64,000 bases of DNA, taken from a virus. The notes under the pieces were generated by a model that made no database searches, was not told the DNA's origin, and was given only the letters and a program-made list of their open reading frames with translations. Both the position numbers and the translations under genes were made by a program. Shown in pieces: positions 35,266 to 44,100 of the stretch. Positions within the stretch are counted from its first letter, which is position 1, and every line of letters starts with the position of its first letter. The DNA is taken from the IMG/VR virus record IMGVR_UViG_3300050132_000504, positions 1 through 64,000 of that record; one strand, written 5' to 3'.

Positions 35266-38200
35266 TTATCTCTCGTCCATTGCCTCGCGGATCCGTTCTT
35301 TGGTCCGCAAGCTGTCAAGGCGTGTGGTGTCGCGGTAGGTGATCGAGACGTGGGAGTTGCCTGCTGGAGCCGCCAGACGGGTCGCTATCTTCGAGGCTTC
35401 TGCAGCCCTTCCGCGATCATCCGCACGCATGTGGACTTCAAGCTCCGTCGTGCGACCGATCGGCGCGACGACTGCGGTTCGTACACCGCCTTGGGCGGGC
35501 CTGATTCTACGAGGAGGGTTGGCAGGCGCCATAACCCCGGTCTCAGGTTCTCCTGGAACATGGCCATCCACGCCAATCTTCTCTTCCGGGCGGAAACGGT
35601 TCCCGGAGGGAGCCAATGCCTGTCCCTTTCGAGGACTGCGCAAGGAGCCGAACAGGATGCCAGCTCCAACCGCGACGGCCGCTCCAACGCCGAGCGCCTT
35701 CATTGCGCCGGTCCCGCGCGCCGCCTGCACGACCTCTTCGACAGAGCGAGCTGCCTGGTTGAAGACGCCCTCGGCGGCTTGGCCTGTCTTCTGAGCGAAC
35801 TTTCCGGCGGCCGTACGAGCGTTCTCCGCACCCAGAGTGGCAGCCGAGTAGTCACTGGCGCCCCGTTGGGCAAATGCCTGTACCGCAGGCACCTGATTGT
35901 TGAACAGGGTGACGATGTCGCGCCTGGCATACTTCGCAGCATTCTCGCCAGTCACGGTCATGATCTGCTGGATCTCGCTGACCTTGGAGTCGTGGCCTCG
36001 CCACAGTTTCTCCAGCAGGTCGCGCCGTTGCTGCGCGAACTCAAGGTACGGATTGATCTCTGCGGTCTCGTCGGCAATCTTGAAGAATGCCTTCTGGGCA
36101 TCGTTGACCGCGATCTCTTTGCCGAAGTTCTGTGCGCCCTCCGTCATGGCGGTGATGAACCGGTTCATGCCCTTTTCGCTGCGATCATTAAGCGCCGAGC
36201 GAAGAGAGTTGTTCCATGCCATCAGTGTGGTCAGATCCTGGTACGCGCCGCCTCCCTTCAGCTTTGCCGCGGCGATCGATGCCTCGCGCACGATGTCGTA
36301 AGAGAACTCATGGGTGATCAGCTTCTCGAACGGATCGCGGAAGAGATCGTTGTGGGCCATGGAGGTTTCGAGCAGATCGAAGGTGTTCGACAGCATGCCC
36401 ACGTCGGCCGCTGCGGTGCGGGCCTGGATCGCTTTGCGGAGGTCCCTTCCCGCGAACTTCCTGACGTTGGAGAAGACATCCGTCATCGAACCCTTCACAT
36501 ACTCACGAGGGTTCAATTCGTCGCCTTCAAAGACGCGGCGGAAGGCTCCGAGCCTGCCTTGCAGACTTTCCGGATTGTTGATCTGTTCTGAGAACCTTTG
36601 CCAGCGGGCATACTCTGCCGCACGCTCACCTTGGAGACCAGCCGGATCGGCAACGTCCTCTGCCCACTTCACGGCCTGGGTGTTTGCCATGTGGAACGAC
36701 AGCCGGTCGCCGTCGGCGTCCATGCGCATCATGCGCTGCATCACCGGATCGGCACCAACCTGCCAGGAGCCGTTGAGATTCGGATCGTATCTCACATCGG
36801 CCATGACCACGGCATTGATCGGATGCCGGACAGATACGGCCTGCACGCGGCCGCCGCCGCGCAGGATCTCGGCATGCTCCTTGGACATCAGGTCCAGATA
36901 CTCTTCGCCAACCCCGATCTCGAAGGGGTTGACGGACCCATCGGCATAGCGCAGTGTTGACGCGCGCGCCGTTGCCCTGCCTTCAAACCCCAGCGGGTCT
37001 ATCGTTGGTGCTCTCCACACGCCTTCCTTGCCAACGCCGTAGGACTCCCGGACTTTCTGGACGTAGCTGGCCAGCACATCGTCGAAGGGCACCTTGGCGC
37101 CGAAGCCCTCGTTCACGTCGTTGGCGGTCTGCAGCACGTTGCGCAGCTCGTTCTCCCACTTGTTCGCCGAGTAGCCCATCAGGTCATGGGCATTGGCTTT
37201 GCCGCCGTATGCCTCACGGCCGAGCACCGGGATGAAGTAGTCCTTGCCACCGACAGTGGTCTTGATCGAATAGTTCTTCTGTGCCAACTCGTGGGCCGGA
37301 TCGAAGATAGTTGGCTTGATCCCGACCTTGCCATCTGGACCCGTCACCTTCATGACCCGGCCTTCGGCTGTGCCCAGGCGGTCGATCAGGCTATCCCCGA
37401 CAGCTTCCTCAATCGAGACACTGGCCTCGCCAAATGGCTTCGAGAAGTCACGCACGCTGGGATCGGTATGCCGCATGAAATCCCAGGTCATGCCTGTAGA
37501 GCCATCTGCTTCCAGTCGGCTCAGGATCTCGCGTGCCGTTTCGTGTTCCCCGGCCAGAGACATCTGCTGGAGAGCATCGCGGGTGATACCAACACGGGAA
37601 GCGTGGTTGAGCGCCATGTGATCCGACACGCTCATGGACTCAGGCAGCGCCCGCTGCATCTGGTATTCGAGGTAGGTGCCATCCTCATGCTTAAACGACC
37701 AGTCGATGTAGCTTTCCATGAACCGGTCGCCTGCGATCTGCTTGCTCTTGATGCGCGTTCCCACCTCGTCCATCAAGTCGCGGATGTAATCGGCGGCCTG
37801 GGTGTAATCGGCAGCCGAACCTTGAAGGTCGCGCAGGTTGCCGGTGTGCGTGATCAGTCGGCCGTTCTCGTAGGAGTAACCCAGCTCAGCCAGGCGATCC
37901 AGATGGCTGCGGCCGGAGAACTTCGCCTCGGTGAGGAAGGCCGGTTTGTTGCCTGCACCGTAAATGCCGTCGAGCCGGCGGAAGGTATCTCCCAGAGAGT
38001 CGTTGAGGATCTGCAGGGGATTGTTCGCCTTGGCGCTGTTGAACTGTTCCAGAACGACGCTGTCAACTTCGTCGGCTACGGCGCCGCCCTGGCCAGAGAC
38101 CCTGAAGTAGTTGTTGAAGCCGCGGATCATCCGCTCCATCTCGACGTCTTCGAGCGCACGGCTAACAGTCTGCTTACCCAGGTTGTGAGTCTTCATTCCC

Positions 38201-40305
38201 TGGACGCCCAGGCGCTCTTCAACCTGGAGAAGGATGGTCCCGTCTGCTCCGTTGACCGAGTGGTTGATGATGCGATTGCTGTCGCCCTGAGCAAACATGG
38301 AGGTGCCGTACTTCATTCCGAGAACCTGGTCGCGCCCAAACGTCCTTCCTTTGAGGATGTCCTCGGACAGCATGTTCTCGTGAACGACGTAGTTCACATG
38401 GCGCACAGCCTCGGCGCCGACGTTCTTCTTCATGATGCGCGCGCCCTCGCCGATGTAGCCGACGTTGCGCATGGCTTCGTAGTTCTTGCGGTTGGACAGG
38501 AAAGGCAGGAGCCTGTCCCACATGTCCGCGGCGATCATCTCGTTTACGCCTGCGTCCTTTGCGATGTAACCAACTGCCCGCTGCTTCGCGCCGATCTTGC
38601 TGAGAGCCATGTCGAGCGAAAGAGCCCGAGCTGAATCATCGAGCGCCAATCTGGAATCGAAGCCCGCCTCGGCAACCTGATTCCATTCCGGCAGGTCACC
38701 GAACAGCGCCCGCTGGCTGGGTGTGATCTGGAGGGAACGAACGCCAAACTCCGGCAGGTCGGTGTAATCCGTCGCGGAGAAGCCGGCATGGCCCTCGGCC
38801 ACGTCCGCCCAAATCGACTTGTTCATCGACTTGATGCGCAGGCTTTCCTTCTCACGGTTGTGAACACCCATGGGCTCGATGAGCCGGGTCTCCTCCCGTT
38901 CCAGTGTGTCGATTTTCGTGCCGCCCGTGGTCCGGATCTTGCCGCCGGAATCCACCTGGTGGGTGATCTCGGCAACCTTGCGCTCCGGGCGCATCCGACT
39001 CCAAACACCGCGGTCCTCGCCGTCCACGGGGAAAGACCCGGGCATGTCGGCAAAGACGCCTTGGTTGCTGTAGAACTGCTGCTGGCGGCGTGTTGCCTGG
39101 GCGACACCGGCCTCTTCGGCCTGGAAAGGGTTGCCGTTGAGAGGATCACGGCCGACAACGAACTGGGCCCGGCTCAGCTCGTCGCGCACGAAGTCTTTCC
39201 CATAGCGGAGGCCGCGCACGCCGTAGACATCGGCGCTGACATCGCCGCCGTGCTGCATGAAGAAGCGGGAGACGCCGGAGTTCTCGAAGGAACTTCCCAG
39301 TCTGATGCCACCGTTGCCATCGATGACAGGGAGGGTCAGGTCGCCGTCGATACGCAGTCCAACGATCTCGTTGATCGGTCGGTTCCGGCCGACAGGCAGA
39401 GTGATGACCTCGATGTTCTCGGCACGGTAGCCGTACTGCTTGACTGCAGCAGTGTCGCCCAGAAGGGCATCGATCTCTTGTGCCAGGGCGGCGTGCTGTT
39501 CCTCAAGCAAGGCGCGCCCACGGCCCGCGTAACTTTCGGATGTCATGAACTCGGCATTGGCAGACGTCAGATCCTTGAGCTGGGGAACCACTGCTCCTTC
39601 GCCGGCAACCTTGGCCTCGGATGCCTCACGGAGCCGGAAGTTCATCTCCCTAATCCAATCGATGTCCTTGGAGTTGGCGTCGATGATGTCGCTCATTTCG
39701 TCCGCCGTCATCGTTGGCGCCACGGCCGTCAGGCCCTGCCAGCCCAGCTTGTCGGCGGCACCCGACTGCTTCAGTTGGGCGTGAAAGAGCGCGTTCTCCA
39801 GGAGGCGATGCTTGGTCGGATCTTCGTACAGGCGATTGAAATGAGATGTCAGAGCGGAGAATTCACGCTCGATCTGGTTGCTTGTAATCTCTTCGATAGG
39901 CAGGCCGGCATAGAAGCGGCTCTGTCCGGCGAGATATTCGTTGATCGAGATGCGGCCTTCTTCATAGGCGCTGCGCAGCTCGGCGATGTTTACTGCGCCT
40001 GTGGCTGCCAGGTAAACCCCATCGCGGAACCCGTAGTCCGTGGGAACCTGCTTGACGACATCGATAAGCCGCTTGCCTTCGCTGACCGCCGTAGGGATAA
40101 GGCGGGGCGCCACCATGGCCGCGGCGACAATCGCCGGCGTGGTCATGGTGGATGTCTTGAAGTAGCCCCGCTCGTCATTCTTCATGAACAGGGGCGCAGC
40201 CAATGCGGCCGCGCCGGCGCCGAACATCAGACCAGGCCGTTCTGCAGCCCAGCCGTAAACGCCGGTCAGGTTTTTGAAGAAGTCACGAGGGTCCATAGAG
40301 TTCAC
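35266..40305 (-). CDS. Giant virion-module protein with RNA polymerase beta-prime-like DxDGD motif
   Basis: A 1679-residue protein. Residues about 20-75 hold two hydrophobic segments, and residues about 1540-1560 (ALGVGAAVAVGAGILFGSL) another; these fit an ejected or tape-measure-like protein. Residues 1160-1206 contain R1160-x-P1162, a Pro at 1187, D1196-A-D1198-G-D1200 and H1205. In the E. coli beta-prime subunit R425-x-P427, P451, D460-F-D462-G-D464 and H469 are spaced 35, 9 and 9 residues from the first Asp; here 36, 9 and 9. The Asn two residues before the first Asp is missing. No HGNKG beta-type motif was found; a Lys-containing region near 985-1060 may be the partner barrel. It lies where the tape measure is expected, between the 1337-residue protein and the hub. 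Candidate single-chain, virion-carried RNA polymerase; otherwise a tape-measure protein with a chance match. Confidence 0.75.
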   Translation of the reverse strand: MNSMDPRDFFKNLTGVYGWAAERPGLMFGAGAAALAAPLFMKNDERGYFKTSTMTTPAIVAAAMVAPRLIPTAVSEGKRLIDVVKQVPTDYGFRDGVYLAATGAVNIAELRSAYEEGRISINEYLAGQSRFYAGLPIEEITSNQIEREFSALTSHFNRLYEDPTKHRLLENALFHAQLKQSGAADKLGWQGLTAVAPTMTADEMSDIIDANSKDIDWIREMNFRLREASEAKVAGEGAVVPQLKDLTSANAEFMTSESYAGRGRALLEEQHAALAQEIDALLGDTAAVKQYGYRAENIEVITLPVGRNRPINEIVGLRIDGDLTLPVIDGNGGIRLGSSFENSGVSRFFMQHGGDVSADVYGVRGLRYGKDFVRDELSRAQFVVGRDPLNGNPFQAEEAGVAQATRRQQQFYSNQGVFADMPGSFPVDGEDRGVWSRMRPERKVAEITHQVDSGGKIRTTGGTKIDTLEREETRLIEPMGVHNREKESLRIKSMNKSIWADVAEGHAGFSATDYTDLPEFGVRSLQITPSQRALFGDLPEWNQVAEAGFDSRLALDDSARALSLDMALSKIGAKQRAVGYIAKDAGVNEMIAADMWDRLLPFLSNRKNYEAMRNVGYIGEGARIMKKNVGAEAVRHVNYVVHENMLSEDILKGRTFGRDQVLGMKYGTSMFAQGDSNRIINHSVNGADGTILLQVEERLGVQGMKTHNLGKQTVSRALEDVEMERMIRGFNNYFRVSGQGGAVADEVDSVVLEQFNSAKANNPLQILNDSLGDTFRRLDGIYGAGNKPAFLTEAKFSGRSHLDRLAELGYSYENGRLITHTGNLRDLQGSAADYTQAADYIRDLMDEVGTRIKSKQIAGDRFMESYIDWSFKHEDGTYLEYQMQRALPESMSVSDHMALNHASRVGITRDALQQMSLAGEHETAREILSRLEADGSTGMTWDFMRHTDPSVRDFSKPFGEASVSIEEAVGDSLIDRLGTAEGRVMKVTGPDGKVGIKPTIFDPAHELAQKNYSIKTTVGGKDYFIPVLGREAYGGKANAHDLMGYSANKWENELRNVLQTANDVNEGFGAKVPFDDVLASYVQKVRESYGVGKEGVWRAPTIDPLGFEGRATARASTLRYADGSVNPFEIGVGEEYLDLMSKEHAEILRGGGRVQAVSVRHPINAVVMADVRYDPNLNGSWQVGADPVMQRMMRMDADGDRLSFHMANTQAVKWAEDVADPAGLQGERAAEYARWQRFSEQINNPESLQGRLGAFRRVFEGDELNPREYVKGSMTDVFSNVRKFAGRDLRKAIQARTAAADVGMLSNTFDLLETSMAHNDLFRDPFEKLITHEFSYDIVREASIAAAKLKGGGAYQDLTTLMAWNNSLRSALNDRSEKGMNRFITAMTEGAQNFGKEIAVNDAQKAFFKIADETAEINPYLEFAQQRRDLLEKLWRGHDSKVSEIQQIMTVTGENAAKYARRDIVTLFNNQVPAVQAFAQRGASDYSAATLGAENARTAAGKFAQKTGQAAEGVFNQAARSVEEVVQAARGTGAMKALGVGAAVAVGAGILFGSLRSPRKGQALAPSGNRFRPEEKIGVDGHVPGEPETGVMAPANPPRRIRPAQGGVRTAVVAPIGRTTELEVHMRADDRGRAAEASKIATRLAAPAGNSHVSITYRDTTRLDSLRTKERIREAMDER

Positions 40306-40494
40306 ATGGAAGAGGGGGTTGGGCGGATGCTTCCGATCGAGGCGAGGAGCACGAGGATGAGTGTGCTTTCCTGGAAGTCCAGGTTTTGATCCGCCCGGGT
40401 GGGGCCGGTGAGGCTGTTACGAGTCTCCCTGTTGGCAGGGATCTACCAAAGCCTCATTAGGTTGGAGGGCAAGTCCAATTTTTACGCTTACGGT
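40306..40494. other. Intergenic gap with hairpin and TTTGGTAG motif
   Basis: A 189-base gap. It holds a small hairpin (TCCCTGTTGGCAGGGA, about 40426-40441) and, on the minus strand, CTTTGGTAGATC (40440-40451). The last bases before 40495 are A/T rich. It could contain the promoter of the 1679-residue gene. No ORF recognised. Confidence 0.45.
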
Positions 40495-40683
40495 TTATCT
40501 TTTCAAGTTCTCCGCCGCCACGACCATAGCCTGCTCACGATCCAGGCAATGCGGGCCAAGCGGGATGCTGAACTCTGAGCCATCACTATCGGATAGAATG
40601 TGCCAACCGAAACCCGGATCATAGCGTGCGATGGCTGCCGGGTACTGCGCGTAGATGATCTCGATTGCTTGCCTGTAAGTCAT
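40495..40683 (-). CDS. Small hypothetical protein
   Basis: A 62-residue protein (MTYRQAIEIIYAQYPAAIAR...). A helix, a beta part with GWHILSD and a C-terminal helix suggest a folded small domain. GAGG lies 9 bases before the ATG. No family recognised. It stands alone between the GIY-YIG remnant and the gap before the giant gene. Confidence 0.65.
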   Translation of the reverse strand: MTYRQAIEIIYAQYPAAIARYDPGFGWHILSDSDGSEFSIPLGPHCLDREQAMVVAAENLKR

Positions 40684-40895
40684 ACGCTAGACCTCAAATG
40701 ATTCGGCAAAGGCATGGTTGTCATAATTATGCAGCATAGAATTTGCGCCACCCACGCCTTGCTGCTCACAGACCAGCGGCGAAAACGGGGGAGGGTTGAT
40801 TTATGAAAGTCGCACAGGATGCCGATGCTTGGTATTCTACTACTCTCACGTTAGAAACAGCGTCTCCGGGGCATTGGCAGGACCGACGCATATCG
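40684..40895. other. Gap with decayed sequence
   Basis: About 210 bases downstream of the GIY-YIG remnant. A second reading frame stays open into this stretch (40766-41107) but has no ribosome site and no recognisable motif, so it is probably the decayed rest of the endonuclease gene. Nothing else visible. Confidence 0.4.
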
Positions 40896-41123
40896 CTATA
40901 TGCAAGGTGGATGTAAATAGGCAACAAGGGGGATACGGAAAACCCCCGAAGTATTTTCAGCAGTTTCGTGATCCACGTGTGGAACGGAATTGGGAAAATT
41001 CGTTGAAAAAGCTTCTTCTGGCCTACTCGAACCGCCCGAGCATTTTCCAATGTAGTAGGGCATTCCTTCTGCACCAAACTTGCTAGTGCGAGAGCAAAGG
41101 TAAGCATAAACGTAGAACCTCAT
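40896..41123 (-). pseudogene. Truncated GIY-YIG homing endonuclease
   Basis: Seventy-five codons beginning MRFYVYAYLCSRTSKF and continuing GMPYYIGK, the exact start of GIY-YIG nucleases of mobile introns and free-standing homing genes (YVYAYL...PYYIGKG). After YYIGK the frame loses similarity, and another frame stays open for 80 more codons, consistent with a frameshift near the A-run at about 41038-41043. The ATG lies 4 bases after the stop of the 1337-residue gene, without its own good ribosome site. Probably a degenerate mobile nuclease. Confidence 0.55.
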
Positions 41124-41127
41124 TATT

Positions 41128-44100
41128 TCACTGGTAATCCTCAGGATTCCGGCGAATATCTCTCAGCAAGTCTTCAGTCTGATCAATATCGGCGCTCACG
41201 CGAACATTCGTGTGATTCACATGTCCTGCATGAACTGAAGTTCTAACGTCTGCCTTCTTGTCGTTGGCTGCCAGCATGATCTGTTCCACCGCGTGCCGAA
41301 GCTGGTCGGGAGAACGATCATCGCCGCTGGTCAATTCACGAACAGCTCCATCGATGTAAGGCTTCCGCCACAGGAGGGAAGCCCTGTCGTCAAAGATGTT
41401 GAAGTCGTGTGCATCATACCCCTCCTGCTGGATTATCTTCAGCTCAACATCCTGGTAATCCAAAGCCTCATCAAACGCTTCAGAGCCGTGCTCAGGGAGA
41501 GCGAATCCAGTCCGGGAGAAGAAGTCCGCAATCTCTTTCGAACGCAGCCAGTTGCCGTAGTCGAGGCCGGTGTCAGCCTTCTCGAACTCTTCAACGTCGG
41601 CTTCGTCGTACAGCCGTCCGCCCTCGCCGATCTCCTCGTGATCCTTGCCTTCCGCCTCGGCAATGCGGGACTTTTGCACTGCCCATTGGGCGGACAAAGC
41701 GCGTTGCATCTCTGGAGATGCAACCTTCAGGATATGGGATCTCTTGCTCGGATCGGTCTCAGCAAGAAACTCACGGAAGTAGTGGGATTCACGAGCGGGA
41801 AGGGTGGAAGCAACGAAGGTCGGCGCGGCAAACAGGTTGGCGCCGATAGATGTCCTCTGTCCCTTATTAGTATAGGAGCCTGACGCACGACCATCCAGAT
41901 CGCGCAGGTAGGTCATGACGTCGGCTAGAGTGTTGAGATCCCGGCGTTTCTGAACGTCGCCAGGCAGCACAGTTTGGCCGATCACGCGCTCGACCAGACC
42001 GCGGGCATAGGGCATGACGAAGTCGTGGATCGGGCGCTCCCAACGCCGCATCCTGGTGCCTGCAACCTCGTTGTTGATGTACTGGGCCAGCGGGGTGCGT
42101 TCCTGCCAGAACTTGGTGTGGGCCGGTGAGGGCACATACCTCATCGGATTCAATGCACTGGAATCTCCCTGGAAGGCCAAACCCTCGGCCATGCCGCCGA
42201 TGGCGCGCCCCAGTTTGCCGTGCATGGAACGAGCTTCGGCCCCGCCGAGATCCTCCCGGTACCGGCCGAAACCTTGATCGATCAGGTCCCGGTTGACATT
42301 CTCTCCATTGGCCAGAATGACAGCCCGAATCGACTCGGCACTGTCCGTAGCTCCTTTGGGAACAACAGCCCGGATCGATGTTCCTTCGGCCAAATGATCG
42401 GCCAGATATTGCTGCATGGCATCACGACGGCGGTCCACTTCGAGGGCCACCTCGGTGCGGGTCATGTCGTTGTTCTCGCCGAGGATCTTCGCCGACAGGT
42501 CTGCCGCACTCATGCCCACGGAAGAGAACTGGAAGCGCCGGCCGGGAAACTCCTTGAGGGTGACTCCGCCGGGAGAAACCTCGTCCACAGTGCCGGAGAT
42601 CTCATCGACAGGGGAGGTGAAGTGCCTGTCATTCATCCGGATGATCGATTCCCGGGTCTGCTTCACCCGGTTCATGATCTTCTCGTATTCGATCTCCAGC
42701 TCGGTATCGCCCTTGGCTTGCTGGGCTACGCGCTGCCTGACGTTGTGGTATTCCCGTGAGTATGGGGCCACGTCGGCCAGGATGGCCATCTTGTGGATGT
42801 CGGGGTAGTCTTCCGGGTCGACGTCTTTGAGATCTGGGTGCAGCGCCGCATAGCCGGCGCCGGGCAGACGGGCAAATCCCTGGTCGACCTTGATGAAGGG
42901 ATCACCGACATGAAAGTTGGTGTAGTAGTCATCACCAGGGAGCCAGCTGGCGGCTGTGTTGGGGATCTCGTTGGCCTGGGGAGAGAAGCTCTCCCGCTGG
43001 ACAAAGCGGCGGAAGGGCTCTGTATAGCCGAAGTGCTCTGTGCCTGAGAGGGACGGACCAATGCCGGCGCCCAGTTCCTTCTCGTAGTAGCGACGGGAGA
43101 AGTTGTCGATCTGACGAGATCCTTGATAGTCGACTTCTTTGCCCAGACTGTTGGTGTTGGGAAACAGGCCCTGATAGCCACTCTTGGCGATGAAGCCGTA
43201 GAGGCCGGTGTACTCGGCAAAGATCGTCGCTTCCTTCTTGAGGGCGTTGCCGATCGAGAATTCATCCTTCGGCAGCGGAGGAGGAAGAGCCTCTGGACCT
43301 TTGGGCTCGATGCGTGTCGAGTAGAGGGTGTACTCCTTGCCATCCCAATCCTCTTCGTGCATTCTGATCGTCGGCTTGACCAACTTGCCGATCGTGGCGC
43401 CAAGCAACGGGCCGATGAGCGGCACATTGGTAAACGCCGGCGACGCCACTGGATACGGGCGGTCCTCGTAGTGCAGCTTTTCGAGGTAATATGGGTCCTT
43501 CAGCCAGCGGATGGGGTGCAGGATCGGGTTGTGCTTCCACTTCTCCTCTTCCGATCCAAACAGCGAGATGTCTTCGGCGCGGCTCTTGTGCAGGACGCTC
43601 CAGTGAGGCCGCCATGCCTTGATGCGCGCGCCTTCAAAGGGGGTTGATCCCAGCTCCCACCAGCGTCCACTTCGGATTGGAACCTCGTCCAATCCGGAAT
43701 ATACATCGCGCAACTCGTTGCCAGTCTTGCGAGAACCAAGCATTCCAGGCAGGAATGGCAACGCTGCCACCAGACCAATTGCCGCTCCTCTGCCGGGTGT
43801 GCCCAGACCTTTCCATATCTGAGCCAGGCCTTCGACGGATGCCAGCTTCTTACCGCTGGTGCCGGCCCATGTCCGCAGGGCCTTCACATCCAGCAGAAGA
43901 CGTGAGCCTGCTTTGCGGAGATCCTCGGTGGCGAACTGGCCGCGCACGACGCGCGAGTAGTGCAGCAGGCCGCCTGTGAATGCACCGGCCGCGGGAAGCG
44001 CCAGGGGGCCGTACTGTGGTCCCGGGACTGTATTCTCGTAGAATTCGGTGACCTTGCGGCCACCGGGAAGCATGTCTGTCAGATCCGCCCGAAGGACGTT

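Noticed and set aside
41867-41877. TATACTAATA inside the 1337-residue gene as another promoter
   Set aside because: It lies within coding sequence and lacks the TAGAC end and a following start codon. It may be chance.
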